NCBI RefSeq assembly: GCF_916858675.1
Contig: NZ_CAKASM010000014.1
Span: 23,007 to 87,006 of the forward strand
Direction of reading: 5' to 3'
Source: Sphingomonas sp. Leaf21
GTDB lineage: Bacteria; Pseudomonadota; Alphaproteobacteria; Sphingomonadales; Sphingomonadaceae
Length of the DNA stretch: 64,000 nt
Both the position numbers and the translations under genes were made by a program. Of this stretch, positions 7,439-16,828 are shown piece by piece. Positions within the stretch are counted from its first letter, which is position 1. Each line of letters starts with the position of its first letter. The notes beneath the pieces were generated by a model, which saw only the letters and a list, made by a program, of their open reading frames with translations, had not been told where the DNA came from and did not search any database.

Positions 7439-9556
7439 TCAGAATATGCCCAGGAACTTCTTGCGCTGCGACTTGACCTCGCCGGGATTGCCGCGGCCCT
7501 TTTCGTCCTTGGCGGTGGTGCCGCGCCCGACATCGTCGCGCGGCTTGCCCTTGGTGGTGCGCTGCGCCGCCGCGCGCGCGCCGGACAGGACCGGGCCGCA
7601 CGCCGCCGCCTTGGCATCGCCGACATCGACAAAGGCCAGGATCCCCGCCAGCGGCGTCGCCACCACCGCCAGCCCCAGGCCCGCCCCCGCCCGCGCGAGC
7701 AGGTCGCCGCTGATCGGATCGATCCCCGGCTTGGCGAAGGTGCCGGTGATGCCGACCGGCGACTGGCCCGAAAACAGGCTGAAGGTCTTGGCATCGGCAC
7801 GGATCGCCATGTCGAGCGCCTCGTTGCGGAAGCTGAACCCGCCGCGTCCCGTCACGACATTCTTGGTCGTGTCGATCAGGATCGGGTCCGCCGCCGCCAC
7901 GCCGCCGCGCACGGTAAAGGCGATCAACCCGCAATTGATCCGAACCGGTTCCTTCAGTTCCTTTTCGAACATCTTCTGGACGAAGGTGCCGATATCGAGC
8001 TCGGCGAGCTGCGCGTTGCGCGTCCATAGCGAACCGGCGGGCAGGATGAAGGCCATGCGCCCGTTCGATGTCGCCAGCGAATCGTGGATCGTGTCGCCGC
8101 GCCCGGTCAACTGGATGCGGCCCTTCACGGTGCCGGTCGTCCCCGCCTCCGCCACGCCCCAGCCCGCCAGCAACCGGCCGAGCGCGGTCGGCGCCAGGCG
8201 GATGTCGTAGCGGACGAGGCTCGGCCGCTCGCGCGTATCGAACAGCACGTCCGACGAGACATTGCCCCGCGCCATCGCGAAGTTGAGCGGCGACAGGGTC
8301 AGCTTGCCGCGATCGAGTGCCAGCGTCAGGTCCACGTCGGAGATCGGCACCCGCCGCGACCGCACCGTGCGGATCGTCCATTTCAGGTTCGCGTCGAACC
8401 GCTGCATCGTCGCCACCGGCAGCGCGGCGTCGGGCAGCAGCCGCTGCGACCCCGCGCCCGTCGCGGCGGCGGCGGCCTGTGCGCCCTGGGTCGCGACGAT
8501 GTCGGGGTTGTAGCCGATGAACGGCGCGGCATCGACGATGTCGAGCTTGTCGGTGGCGAGCGTCGAATCGAGATGCAGCCGCTTGCCGTTGGTCACGGTC
8601 AGCTTGCCGGTCAGGTCGCTGTCGCCGAACGTCCCCTTCATCCTCGTGAAGCGATAGACCTCACCATCCTTCACCAGTTGCGCGTGGATGTCATAGGTGC
8701 GGGTGCGCGGGATGACGACGCCGATCACCTCCAGCAGCGTCGACAGGTCCTTGCCGCGGGCGCGGGTCTGCAAGGGGACGTTCTCGATCGCGGCGATCGA
8801 GGGCAGTGTGCCCGCCACATCGATCACATTCCCCGCCGTCCGCATCCGGGCGAGCAGTTCGTTCTTGCCGCGATTGGCGGTGGCGTCGGGGGACAGCAGC
8901 TGCGCGTTCACGACGAAGGGCGTGCCGCGAAGCAGGCCCTTGCCGCGCACTCCCACCGCGCGCCCGATCCGCGCATCCTGCGACCGGAAGTCGTCGAGCG
9001 CCAGCTCGGCCGTCACGCGCAACCGGGGATCGCGATAGCGCACCGTCGTGCCGGTCACCACGGCGGTGTCGATTCGCGGGAACTCCAGCGGCTTGCCGCC
9101 CTTCTTCTCGCTGAACGTCCAGCTATTGGTGCGGTGGTCGGAGGTCCATTCCAGATCGACCGCGCCGTTCGTCAGCGCCAGCCAGGTGAAGCGGCGCTTG
9201 CCGAACAGCAGCGACAGCGGCGCGATCCGCGAATCGATCCGGTCGGCGGTGAACAGGTTCGGCCTGGTCGCCCAGTCGGGATTGGAGATGGCGATCTTCT
9301 CGGCGACGAACTTGATCCGCCAAGGCGCGAAATAGAGCTGGAAGTCGCCGCCGACGCTCACCCTCCGGTGGGTCAGCTTGCCCACGATCGATTCGAAGGG
9401 GTGGCGGAGGAAGCGTCCCTTGGTGACGAACAGCACCAGCCAGATCGCCGCGATGACGAGGAGAAGCCCGAGGACGATCCGCAACGCCCAGCGCCGCCAC
9501 CCGGCGCGGGCGACGGTCGGGCTGGCGGGGATGTCATCCGCGGGCACCTGATCCAT
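7439..9556 (-). CDS. AsmA-family inner-membrane protein
   Basis: The 705-residue protein has one N-terminal membrane helix (about residues 25-45, after a short cytosolic segment) and a long periplasmic domain of the AsmA type: the opening [18 protein letters not shown], repeated beta-rich segments, and a C-terminal AsmA-like block with [14 protein letters not shown]. Such proteins form extended hydrophobic grooves and are implicated in phospholipid movement or outer-membrane homeostasis. The C-terminus is basic with [11 protein letters not shown]. It stands alone, convergent with hisN. Confidence 0.85.
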   Translation of the reverse strand: MDQVPADDIPASPTVARAGWRRWALRIVLGLLLVIAAIWLVLFVTKGRFLRHPFESIVGKLTHRRVSVGGDFQLYFAPWRIKFVAEKIAISNPDWATRPNLFTADRIDSRIAPLSLLFGKRRFTWLALTNGAVDLEWTSDHRTNSWTFSEKKGGKPLEFPRIDTAVVTGTTVRYRDPRLRVTAELALDDFRSQDARIGRAVGVRGKGLLRGTPFVVNAQLLSPDATANRGKNELLARMRTAGNVIDVAGTLPSIAAIENVPLQTRARGKDLSTLLEVIGVVIPRTRTYDIHAQLVKDGEVYRFTRMKGTFGDSDLTGKLTVTNGKRLHLDSTLATDKLDIVDAAPFIGYNPDIVATQGAQAAAAATGAGSQRLLPDAALPVATMQRFDANLKWTIRTVRSRRVPISDVDLTLALDRGKLTLSPLNFAMARGNVSSDVLFDTRERPSLVRYDIRLAPTALGRLLAGWGVAEAGTTGTVKGRIQLTGRGDTIHDSLATSNGRMAFILPAGSLWTRNAQLAELDIGTFVQKMFEKELKEPVRINCGLIAFTVRGGVAAADPILIDTTKNVVTGRGGFSFRNEALDMAIRADAKTFSLFSGQSPVGITGTFAKPGIDPISGDLLARAGAGLGLAVVATPLAGILAFVDVGDAKAAACGPVLSGARAAAQRTTKGKPRDDVGRGTTAKDEKGRGNPGEVKSQRKKFLGIF

Positions 9557-9681
9557 GGCAACCCCAAGCGCGCCAGCGGGGCGAGGGTTCCCTTTGCGGC
9601 GTCCGTGGGGGCGGGGGGCGAGTCGGTTGCAATCCCTCGCCGCTTGGGCTAAGCGGCGCGCTTCCCGAGCGAGGTGTCACG

Positions 9682-9714
9682 AACGGCCCGGCCATCAGGG
9701 CTGCCGCGGCCGTT
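9682..9714 (+). promoter_or_regulatory. hairpin in the rpmI leader
   Basis: Arms aacggcc (9682-9688) and ggccgtt (9708-9714) pair perfectly, with additional inner pairing (cggc with gccg), about 30 nt ahead of the rpmI start. Ribosomal-protein operons often have structured leaders that bind one of their products, so an L20-binding site is conceivable, but no specific match to the known L20 leaders can be claimed. Confidence 0.3.
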
Positions 9715-9743
9715 TCTGCCTTGCTCAAAGCGAAAGGAAAAAA

Positions 9744-9947
9744 ATGCCCAAGCTCAAGACCAAGAGCGGCGTCAAGAAGCGCTTCAAGCTCACCGCGACC
9801 GGCAAGCTCAAGCACGGTGTGGCCGGCAAGCGCCACCGCCTGATCAGCCATAACGGCAAGTATATCCGCCAGAACCGCGGCACCTCGGTCCTGTCCGATG
9901 CCGACACCAAGACCGTGAAGGCCTGGGCGCCTTACGGCCTGAACTGA
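9744..9947 (+). CDS. rpmI: 50S ribosomal protein L35
   Basis: A 67-residue, strongly basic protein with the L35 signature [15 protein letters not shown] at the start and [11 protein letters not shown] in the middle. It is a component of the large ribosomal subunit. The ATG at 9744 follows aaagga; an in-frame upstream extension has no L35 similarity. It is followed after 21 nt by rplT. infC is not next to it here, unlike in many other bacteria. Confidence 0.97.
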   Translation: MPKLKTKSGVKKRFKLTATGKLKHGVAGKRHRLISHNGKYIRQNRGTSVLSDADTKTVKAWAPYGLN

Positions 9948-9968
9948 TTTCTGGAAGGGTAGAAAGAT

Positions 9969-10334
9969 ATGGCACGCGTCAAGCGGGGCACGACCACCAA
10001 GGCGAAGCATAAGCGGATTTTGGAACAGGCGAAGGGCTATTATGGCCGTCGCAAGAACACCATCCGCATCGCGCGCCAGGCCGTCGAAAAGGCCGGTCAA
10101 TATGCGTATCGCGACCGCAAGGTTAAGAAGCGGACCTTCCGTGGTCTGTGGATCCAGCGCATCAACGCCGGTGTCCGGGCCGAGGGCCTGACCTATTCGC
10201 AGTTCATGCACGGCCTGAAGCTGGCGGGCGTCGAACTGGACCGGAAGGTCCTGGCCGACATCGCGATGCACGAGGGTGAAGCCTTCAAGGCGATCATCGC
10301 GCAGGCGAAGGCCGCACTGCCGCAGGCCGCTTGA
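9969..10334 (+). CDS. rplT: 50S ribosomal protein L20
   Basis: The 121-residue protein shows the L20 pattern: [20 protein letters not shown], then [22 protein letters not shown], and [10 protein letters not shown] in the globular C-terminal half. It is an early-assembly 23S rRNA binding protein and in other bacteria represses its own operon. It is the last gene of the rpmI-rplT unit, closed by the terminator at 10367. Confidence 0.97.
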   Translation: MARVKRGTTTKAKHKRILEQAKGYYGRRKNTIRIARQAVEKAGQYAYRDRKVKKRTFRGLWIQRINAGVRAEGLTYSQFMHGLKLAGVELDRKVLADIAMHEGEAFKAIIAQAKAALPQAA

Positions 10335-10366
10335 ACAGCGACTGACGGTTAAGCGCCGGAAATCGG

Positions 10367-10402
10367 AAAAGGGCGTCGGTGGGATACCACCGGCGCCCTT
10401 TT
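10367..10402 (+). terminator. intrinsic terminator of rpmI-rplT
   Basis: A 16-bp stem (10367-10382 with 10387-10402; one G-U pair) closes on a four-base loop (gata). The 5' arm begins with four A and the 3' arm ends in four T, followed by cctttggtttt. It lies 33 nt after the rplT stop, a textbook rho-independent terminator. Confidence 0.9.
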
Positions 10403-10474
10403 CCTTTGGTTTTCGGTGGCGCGTTCATCCGGCTCTAGCCTTCGCCTCTCACCGCCCCCACATGCCCCAGCGAC

Positions 10475-10879
10475 ATGGCGCTTCATCTGACCAAGGTCGC
10501 GTTCGGTGCGACCAGTATCGACCACCTGGCGGAACGGCTGAAGATGCGGGCGCAGGACGGGCCGGTCTTTCTGACGACGCGCTATCTGCCCAAGCGGCAT
10601 GAGGACGTGGCGGGGCAGGGCTCGCTGTTCTGGATCCTCAAGCATCAGCTCGTCGCGCGCTCGCCGATCCTGTCGTTCGGTGAGGCGGAAGGGGGGCGCT
10701 GTGCGATCCATATCGATCCGGCGCTGGTGCTGGTCCAGGCGCTGCCCCGCCGCGCGCATCAGGGCTGGCGCTATCTGGAGGCGGCGGACGCGCCGCCCGA
10801 CCTGAGAGGTGCCGCGACGGGAATCGAGGGGATGCCGCCGGTACTGGTCGGGAAGCTGGTGGAGTTGGGGTTGATCTAA
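10475..10879 (+). CDS. DUF1489 family protein
   Basis: A 134-residue protein resembling the DUF1489 family of alphaproteobacteria: MALHLTKVAFGATS at the start, FLTTRYLPKRHEDV near residue 33, and HQGWRYLEAADAP near residue 90. It is soluble with no signal peptide. Family function is unknown. The ribosome binding site is weak; the start follows shortly after the rplT terminator. Confidence 0.8.
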   Translation: MALHLTKVAFGATSIDHLAERLKMRAQDGPVFLTTRYLPKRHEDVAGQGSLFWILKHQLVARSPILSFGEAEGGRCAIHIDPALVLVQALPRRAHQGWRYLEAADAPPDLRGAATGIEGMPPVLVGKLVELGLI

Positions 10880-10962
10880 AGCGGGCCGGGTGGCGCGGCC
10901 CCTCCACCGTCGCTGGCGCGATGGTCACCCTCCCCAAGCGAAGCTCGGGGAGGAGTGTCGGG

Positions 10963-11562
10963 TCAGAGTTTCGGCCCGGCCACCGCTGCGCGGGTCTTTT
11001 TCGGGGTGTCGACGAACAGCTTGGCGATCGCGGTGTTGCGCGCATCCTGCGAGGCATATTCGCGCGCGGTCAGCCCGGCGACATTGTCGGCCTGGTCGGG
11101 ATCGGCACCCGCGGCGAGCAGCTCGCGAACCATGCTGATATCGTGGCGCTGCACCGCGCGGATCAGCGGGGTCTCGCCCGAGGCGTTGCCGATATTGGGA
11201 TTGGCCTTGGCCGCTGTCAGGATGCGGATCATCTCGAGCTGGCCGCCACCGACCGCGAGCAGCAACGGGGTATTGCCGCGCCCGTCGCGCAGATTGGGGT
11301 CGGCACCCTTCTGGAGCAGGAAGCGCAGATAGGTCTCGTCGCCACGCTTGATGACGATGTGCAGCGCGCCCTCGCCGCTGGTCACGTCGCGGGTGTTGAT
11401 GATGCTGGCCCCCGGACGGTCGAGCATATTGGTGACGTCGTTACCCTTGGCGTCCCGGACGGCCTGGAGGAACTTGTAGCTTTCCGACTGCATCATCTGC
11501 GCCGATGCGGGCATGGCGATGACGCCGAGAAGCGCAGCGGCGAGCAGGGGGCGAAGGGGCAT
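10963..11562 (-). CDS. exported ankyrin-repeat protein
   Basis: I place the start at the ATG at 11562, which gives a signal peptide (MPLRPLLAAALLGVIAMPASA) and follows agga; an in-frame ATG at 11613 gives no signal at the terminus. The mature region contains about four ankyrin repeats, visible as GEGALHIVIKRGD, GNTPLLLAVGGGQ, GETPLIRAVQRHD and a last GLTAREYA. Ankyrin repeats bind other proteins, and here they would act in the periplasm. It is divergent from the SCO gene. Confidence 0.8.
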   Translation of the reverse strand: MPLRPLLAAALLGVIAMPASAQMMQSESYKFLQAVRDAKGNDVTNMLDRPGASIINTRDVTSGEGALHIVIKRGDETYLRFLLQKGADPNLRDGRGNTPLLLAVGGGQLEMIRILTAAKANPNIGNASGETPLIRAVQRHDISMVRELLAAGADPDQADNVAGLTAREYASQDARNTAIAKLFVDTPKKTRAAVAGPKL

Positions 11563-11631
11563 GAAAGGTGATCCTGAGCAGTGGAGCATGTCTTGCAACC
11601 GGCGATTTATCACAGCAAGGCTGTCGTCGTC

Positions 11632-12222
11632 ATGACCCGATTATATCTGTCCGCCCTGCTGCCGCTGGCCATCGCGCTGGCCGGTTGCGGTTCCTCCCAG
11701 CCCGAGGCGCAGCCGCCGCTGGCGGGGGCGACGATCGGCGGTCCGTTCCGCCTGACCGCCGCCGATGGCCGGACCGTCACCGATCGCGACTTCGCCGGGC
11801 GCTACCGGGTCATGTATTTCGGCTATACCTTCTGCCCCGATGTCTGTCCGACCGACATGCAGGCGATCGGCGCGGGGCTGAAGCTTTTCGAGGCGAGCGA
11901 TGCGGCCCGGGCGGCGCGGATCGTGCCGATCTTCGTCACCGTCGATCCGGCGCGCGACACGCGCGAGGTGGTGGGCCGCTTCGCCACGACCTTCCATCCG
12001 CGCTTCATCGGGCTGACCGGCACCCAGGCACAGATCGACGCGGCGAAGAAGGCCTATGCCGTCTGGTCGCAAAAGGGCGATCCGTCGCCCGGCGGCGGCT
12101 ATCTGGTGAACCATAGCCGCCAGGTCTATCTGATGGACCCCGATGGCAAGCCGATGGCGCTGGTGCCGACGGACGAAGGGCCCAAGGCGGTCGCCGACAC
12201 GCTCGCGCAATGGGTGCGCTGA
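11632..12222 (+). CDS. SCO1/SenC-family copper-binding lipoprotein
   Basis: The protein opens with a lipoprotein signal: LAGC, lipid-modified cysteine C19. The thioredoxin-like domain has the SCO copper-site CPDVC (C68 and C72) and a later conserved histidine in GYLVNHSRQVYL. SCO proteins deliver copper to the CuA site of cytochrome c oxidase or keep its thiols reduced. I chose the ATG at 11632 because it starts the lipoprotein signal; 17 upstream codons in frame look non-coding. The stop overlaps the next start (TGATG). Confidence 0.85.
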   Translation: MTRLYLSALLPLAIALAGCGSSQPEAQPPLAGATIGGPFRLTAADGRTVTDRDFAGRYRVMYFGYTFCPDVCPTDMQAIGAGLKLFEASDAARAARIVPIFVTVDPARDTREVVGRFATTFHPRFIGLTGTQAQIDAAKKAYAVWSQKGDPSPGGGYLVNHSRQVYLMDPDGKPMALVPTDEGPKAVADTLAQWVR

Positions 12223-12650
12223 TGGAGCGTTTCTGGGAAAAGCCGATCGAAAGCCTCGACCGCGCGCAATGGGAGGCGCTGTGCGATGGCTGCGGCAAAT
12301 GCTGCATCCACAAGCTGGAGGACGAGGAGACGGGCGAACTGGTCGCGACCAACGTCGCCTGTCGCCTGCTCGACCGGCGCAGCGGGCAATGCTCCAACTA
12401 TCGCCACCGCCGCGCCTATGTCAGCGAGTGCGTGCGGCTGACCATGGGCAATGTCCGGTCGATCGACTGGCTGCCGACGACCTGCGCCTATCGGCTGCGC
12501 GCGGCGAACGAGCCCTTGCCCGAATGGCATTATCTGATCTCGGGCGACCGTGATGCCGTCCACCGCGCCGGGCAGTCGGTACGCGGCTGGACGATCAGCG
12601 AGGATGATGCCGGGGATTTCGAGAACCATATCGTGGACCGCATCCTGTGA
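12222..12650 (+). CDS. YcgN-family cysteine cluster protein (UPF0260)
   Basis: A 142-residue protein with a cysteine cluster near the N-terminus (CDGCGKCC) and further cysteines in VACRLL, GQCSNY, SECVRL and TTCAYRL, as in the YcgN / UPF0260 family of the zinc- or iron-binding CxxCxxxC superfamily. Function is unknown. The ATG at 12222 overlaps the SCO stop, so it is probably translated by coupling; an alternative ATG lies 12 nt upstream. Confidence 0.88.
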   Translation: MERFWEKPIESLDRAQWEALCDGCGKCCIHKLEDEETGELVATNVACRLLDRRSGQCSNYRHRRAYVSECVRLTMGNVRSIDWLPTTCAYRLRAANEPLPEWHYLISGDRDAVHRAGQSVRGWTISEDDAGDFENHIVDRIL

Positions 12651-13315
12651 TCGACGAGGTCGTTCGTCACCCGACCGCCAAGACCATCCGCCTCAGCGTC
12701 GATCCCGCCACCGGGACGGCGCGATTGATCGTTCCGCGCCGCGCCGGGCTCAAATCCGCACTGGCCTGGGCCGAAGACAAGAAGGACTGGATCGCCGAGC
12801 AACGCGCCCGCCTGCCGCAACCGCGCCCCTTCGTTCCCGGCGCGGCGATTCCGTTCGGCGACGCGCTATTGACGCTCGAATGGCGGGAGGGGCGGGCCCG
12901 CGTCATCCAGCGCGAGGGGGATCGCCTGTGTGCCTCGGGCCCGATCGAGACGCTCGGCCGCCGGGTCGAGACCTGGCTGAAGCGCCAGGCGCTGGAGGTG
13001 CTGGCGCGCGAGACGGCGGAGGTCGCACGGGCGGCGGGGGTGACCGTGACCAAGGTCAGCGTCGCCGATCCCAAGGCGCGCTGGGGGAGCTGCGCCTCGA
13101 CCGGTGCGATCCGCTATAGTTGGCGACTGATCCTGGCGCCGGATCATGTCCGCCGCGCCACCGTCGCGCACGAGGTCGCGCACCGTGTGCATATGAACCA
13201 CGCGCCGGTCTTTCACGCGCTGGTCGCCGAGCTGCTGGGCAGCGATCCGGCACCGGCCACCGCATGGCTGCGGCGGCACGGCGCGGGGCTTCACTGGTAC
13301 GGACGATCGTCCTGA
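12647..13315 (+). CDS. YgjP-like (DUF45) zinc metallopeptidase
   Basis: A 222-residue soluble protein with the YgjP/DUF45 arrangement: beta-rich N-terminal half, then RWGSCAST and RYSWRLILAP, then HEVAH (H175, E176, H179) and HMNH, which supplies the third zinc ligand candidates. Substrates of this family are not established. Translation starts at a GTG whose second and third bases are the first two of the YcgN stop (GTGA). The gene's 3' end overlaps the 3' end of the convergent penicillin-binding protein gene by 25 nt. Confidence 0.82.
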   Translation: MIDEVVRHPTAKTIRLSVDPATGTARLIVPRRAGLKSALAWAEDKKDWIAEQRARLPQPRPFVPGAAIPFGDALLTLEWREGRARVIQREGDRLCASGPIETLGRRVETWLKRQALEVLARETAEVARAAGVTVTKVSVADPKARWGSCASTGAIRYSWRLILAPDHVRRATVAHEVAHRVHMNHAPVFHALVAELLGSDPAPATAWLRRHGAGLHWYGRSS

Positions 13316-15510
13316 CGATCACGCGGTGCGCCGCGCGGCGGGGTGGGGTTGGCCCGGCCATCGCGCGGCGCACCGCCATTGCCGCGCCCGGTCACGCGGT
13401 CGATCCATGCCTGATCCAGCCGCTGTTGCGGAACGGGGTTCTGCGCTGGCGCCTGGCCGGAGGGCTGTGACGGCACCGCCGCGCCCGGCGGCAAGGGCTG
13501 CTGCAGGGGCACCGGCGCGGCGGGATCGCGACGGGTCGGAATCTCCATCGTCTCGTCACCCTCCTGCGCCTCGCCCGGAAGCGGCTGGGGCAGGGGATTG
13601 CCGTCGGCGTCGACCCCGGCGAAGCCATTGTCGGGCTGGCCGAAATAGCTCTCCTCATCGGGTTCGAGCTGCCATTCGGGCAGGGTGACCTGGGTGTCGA
13701 ACTGCTCGATCGGGCGGTTCGCGGTGGCGATGCGCATATAGTCGGCGAATGCCTTGGCGGGCGCGGTGCCGCCGTGCAGCCCCGCCACCGGCTTGCCGTT
13801 GTCGCGGCCCATCCAGACGCCGGTGGTGATCCCGCTGGAGAAGCCCAGGAACCAGCCGTCCTTCGAGCTGCTGGTCGTGCCCGTCTTGCCCGCGACCGGA
13901 CGACCGATCTGCGCGGCGCGGCCGGTGCCGGTGTTGACCGCGGTCTGGAGCAGGTCGGTCATCTCGGCGGCGACGAAGGGCGCGACCAGCACATGGCTAC
14001 GATCCACCTCGTGCGTGTAGATGGTCTGGCCGTTGGCGACGACCTTGGTGATGCCATAGGGGGTGACCTTCACCCCCTTGTTGGCGACGCTGGCGAAGGC
14101 GCTGGTCATGTCGATCACCCGCACCTCCGACGTGCCCAGCACCATCGAGGGATGGGTGTTGACCGGCGTGGTGATGCCGAAGCGGCGCGCCATGTCGGCG
14201 ACCGTCTGGAACCCGACCTCCTGGCCCAGCTTCGCCGCCACGGTGTTGAGCGAATAGGCGAAGGCGGTGCGCAGCGAGACGCTGCCCGAATTGCGGCGCG
14301 AATCGTTGCGCGGGGACCAGCCGTCGATGGTGACGGGTTCGTCGACCACCTGGTCCTCGGGCTTGTGCCCCGCCTCCAGCGCGGCGAGATAGACGAACAG
14401 CTTGAACGCCGAGCCGGGCTGGCGGACCGCCGTCACCGCGCGGTTATAGTTGGTGGAGACGTAATCCTTGCCCCCGACCATCGCCCGTACCGCACCGTCG
14501 CGGTCCAGGCTGACCAGCGCGCCCTGCGTGCCCTCTGGCGCGTCGGCGCGGATCGCCGAATCGGCGGCACGCTGCATGGTCAGATCGAGCGTGGTCCACA
14601 CGTCCAGCGGCGCGCTCTGCTCGTCGATCAGCATGTCAAGCTGGGGCAGCGCCCAGTCGGTGAAATAGCGGACCGAATTCTGCTTGGGTTCGGGCGCGAG
14701 CTTCAATCCTTGCGGATCGGCGTCGGCGGCCTGGGCGGCGGTGATGAAGCCGTTTCGCTCCATCTGGTTGATGACCACGCCCGCACGACCCACCGCGGCC
14801 TCGGCATCGGCGGTCGGCGAATAGTTGGACGGCGCCTTGACCAGTCCGGCGATCACCGCCGCCTCGGACAGGCTCAGATGATCGGCGCCATGGCCGAAGA
14901 ATTTGCGGCTCGCGGCGTCGATGCCATAGGCGCCGCCGCCATAATAGACCTTGTTCAGATAGAGTTCGAGGATCTGGTCCTTGGAGAATTTGAGCTCCAT
15001 CGCCAGCGCCAGGATCGCCTCGCGGATCTTGCGCCCGAACTTCTTTTGATTGTTCAGGAAAATGGTGCGCGTGATCTGCTGGGTGATGGTCGAGCCACCC
15101 TGTTTCCAGCGCCCTTTTTCAAGGCGTACCTCGACCGAGCGGGCGATGCCGATCGGATCGACGCCGGGATGCTGGCGGAACCGGCGATCCTCGACCGCGA
15201 CGGTGGCGTCGCGCATGACGACCGGAATACGGTCATAGGGCAGCCACTCGCCATAGCTCGGCCCGAGCGAGACGATCACCGTGCCGTCGGCGGCATGGAC
15301 GCGGATCATCTGGCCGTTGGGCGAGGACTTCAATTCCTCGAAGCTCGGCAGCTGCGACTTGGCGACGAACACCGCGACCGCCAGCGCGCCGACGGCCAGC
15401 ACGGCCAGGCCGATCAGGATCTGAAGGGTTACGACGATCCGGCGCCGCCAGGGAGAGCGGGGCTTGGAGGAGCGGGGCCGGGGTGACCGGGAAGACGACG
15501 CGCGAGGCAT
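13291..15510 (-). CDS. class A penicillin-binding protein, PBP1A type
   Basis: The 739-residue bifunctional wall synthase polymerises lipid II and cross-links peptidoglycan. A basic cytosolic tail leads into one membrane helix (about 25-50). The glycosyltransferase-51 domain has catalytic E107 in EDRRF and STITQQ at 140-145. The transpeptidase domain has SxxK at S367-K370, SLN at 420-422 and KTG at 542-544. A proline/glutamine-rich tail of about 120 residues follows. The paralogue class (1A versus 1C or 2A) is not settled by sequence reading alone. Confidence 0.92.
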   Translation of the reverse strand: MPRASSSRSPRPRSSKPRSPWRRRIVVTLQILIGLAVLAVGALAVAVFVAKSQLPSFEELKSSPNGQMIRVHAADGTVIVSLGPSYGEWLPYDRIPVVMRDATVAVEDRRFRQHPGVDPIGIARSVEVRLEKGRWKQGGSTITQQITRTIFLNNQKKFGRKIREAILALAMELKFSKDQILELYLNKVYYGGGAYGIDAASRKFFGHGADHLSLSEAAVIAGLVKAPSNYSPTADAEAAVGRAGVVINQMERNGFITAAQAADADPQGLKLAPEPKQNSVRYFTDWALPQLDMLIDEQSAPLDVWTTLDLTMQRAADSAIRADAPEGTQGALVSLDRDGAVRAMVGGKDYVSTNYNRAVTAVRQPGSAFKLFVYLAALEAGHKPEDQVVDEPVTIDGWSPRNDSRRNSGSVSLRTAFAYSLNTVAAKLGQEVGFQTVADMARRFGITTPVNTHPSMVLGTSEVRVIDMTSAFASVANKGVKVTPYGITKVVANGQTIYTHEVDRSHVLVAPFVAAEMTDLLQTAVNTGTGRAAQIGRPVAGKTGTTSSSKDGWFLGFSSGITTGVWMGRDNGKPVAGLHGGTAPAKAFADYMRIATANRPIEQFDTQVTLPEWQLEPDEESYFGQPDNGFAGVDADGNPLPQPLPGEAQEGDETMEIPTRRDPAAPVPLQQPLPPGAAVPSQPSGQAPAQNPVPQQRLDQAWIDRVTGRGNGGAPRDGRANPTPPRGAPRDRQDDRPYQ

Positions 15511-15697
15511 GGGACGGATCGCGAATTACAGGGCTTTGAACATGACCACAAGCGGGCGATGCCCGAGCGCGGGTTTCGGGGCGATGAACCAAAGATCGCG
15601 CAAGCAGCGCAAAGTTGTTAATTTTTTAGAGGGGATGCGCTAGTAAAGGAGCAACGCCTACTTCCGTCTGGGGGCGTAAGTGGCGGAAAGGACAGGG

Positions 15698-16288
15698 ATG
15701 GAACAGGTCGAACAGCAGCAAAGCGCGTCGGCGGAACGTCGGACGGGCCAGCGGCATTCGGCGGTCCTCCTGCTGGGCAAGGTCTGCGGCGACGCGCCCG
15801 GCGTCTGCCTCGTCCATAATATTTCGAGCAGCGGCCTGATGGCGCGATTCGTCGCGGTCCCGACAGTCGGCGACGCCATCTGTATCGAGGTGCGCGGCCT
15901 GCCGCCCATTCCCGGCACCGTGCGCTGGGTGCGTGGCCAGAAGGCCGGCGTGCAGTTCGACACGCTGCAACCCTATGAGCGCATCTTCTCGTCGGAGAAT
16001 GAGGACGGCACGATCCCGCGCCCGCCACGCTTCCCGGTGACGCTGTCGGCGGAGGTGCGGCTGGGAGACCGGAAGTTCCCCAGCGAGCTGCTCGACGTCT
16101 CGGCGGGGGGCGCCAAGCTGCGCGGCGACGACACGGTCCGGCCGGGCCTGACCGGGCATGTCGTCATCCGGCCGATGAACACGTCGCTGTTCGGCACGAT
16201 CTGCTGGGTGAAGGACGGCCGGTTCGGCTTCCGCTTCGTTTCCCCCCTGCCGCTCGACACCCTCGCCGCGATCGTCGCGGCGCGGTGA
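15698..16288 (+). CDS. tandem PilZ-domain protein
   Basis: The 196-residue protein appears to contain two PilZ domains, which bind cyclic di-GMP. The first has RRTGQRH near residue 20 followed by NISSSGL near 48; the second has RPPRF near 110 followed by DVSAGGAKL near 140. These correspond to the RxxxR and D/NxSxxG binding motifs, though spacing in the second copy is imperfect. The start at 15698 follows aaagga; an in-frame GTG six codons upstream is less likely. Two diguanylate cyclases in the window could supply ligand. Confidence 0.8.
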   Translation: MEQVEQQQSASAERRTGQRHSAVLLLGKVCGDAPGVCLVHNISSSGLMARFVAVPTVGDAICIEVRGLPPIPGTVRWVRGQKAGVQFDTLQPYERIFSSENEDGTIPRPPRFPVTLSAEVRLGDRKFPSELLDVSAGGAKLRGDDTVRPGLTGHVVIRPMNTSLFGTICWVKDGRFGFRFVSPLPLDTLAAIVAAR

Positions 16289-16298
16289 TCTGTCACCA

Positions 16299-16503
16299 CC
16301 CTCGCCCCCGGACAGGGGAGAGGGTTGGCGGAGCTTGCCAACTCGCTGGCTAGCATAGCCTGGGTGAGGGGTTGGGCGAGCCGAAGGCTCGCGCGCTCGC
16401 TCAGCGAGCGCAGCACCCTTCACCCAGCTCCGACTGGGCCTTTGCTACGCAAAGACCAAGTCTGCGCAACCCTCTCCCCCTCGAAGAGGGGCGAGGGGGT
16501 GAA
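16299..16503. repeat. intergenic palindromic repeat, family A, copy 1
   Basis: About 205 bp with imperfect terminal inverted repeats (ccctcgcccccggacagggg at one end, its partial complement at the other) and internal hairpins (cgagccgaaggctcg). The same order of blocks recurs at 50544-50742, including gcttgcca, gctggctagc, cacccagctccgact and gctacgcaaagaccaagtc. No ORF or transposase inside, so it is a non-autonomous repeat of the REP or MITE kind. Confidence 0.8.
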
Positions 16504-16591
16504 GGATCTCGAAATGACGGTTTGCCCGCGCCCTCGCCGGGACCATCGCTGGCTGGGCCAGTGTCCCTTGTCAGCGATGTCCGAAAATATC

Positions 16592-16678
16592 TGGTGCGGT
16601 CGAGAAGACTCGAACTTCCACGGCCTTTCGGCCACAACGACCTCAACGTTGCGCGTCTACCAATTCCGCCACGACCGC
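16592..16678 (-). tRNA. tRNA-Leu (anticodon GAG)
   Basis: On the minus strand an 87-nt sequence folds as a class II tRNA. The acceptor stem is gcggtcg paired with cgaccgc, followed by an encoded ACCA end. The anticodon stem-loop is caacg-ttgaggt-cgttg with anticodon GAG. A long variable arm (tggccgaaaggccg) and a T-loop with gttcgagtc follow. It reads leucine codons CUC and CUU. Confidence 0.97.
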
Positions 16679-16828
16679 ACTCGATAGTCACCACCGGCAA
16701 GCCGGAGGGCTGGTAGGCGGGTGCCCCTAGCAAAGCGATCCGGGCAGCGCAATGCCTTTCGTGAGCATCGTCCGTCATCACCGGGCGAATGGCTATCCCG
16801 GGCCGGGCATCCCGCCTAGGAGGAGCGC

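Noticed and set aside
16299..16503. CRISPR array or insertion sequence
   Set aside because: There are no regularly spaced repeats and no transposase frame; the structure is a single palindromic element with one more copy elsewhere.
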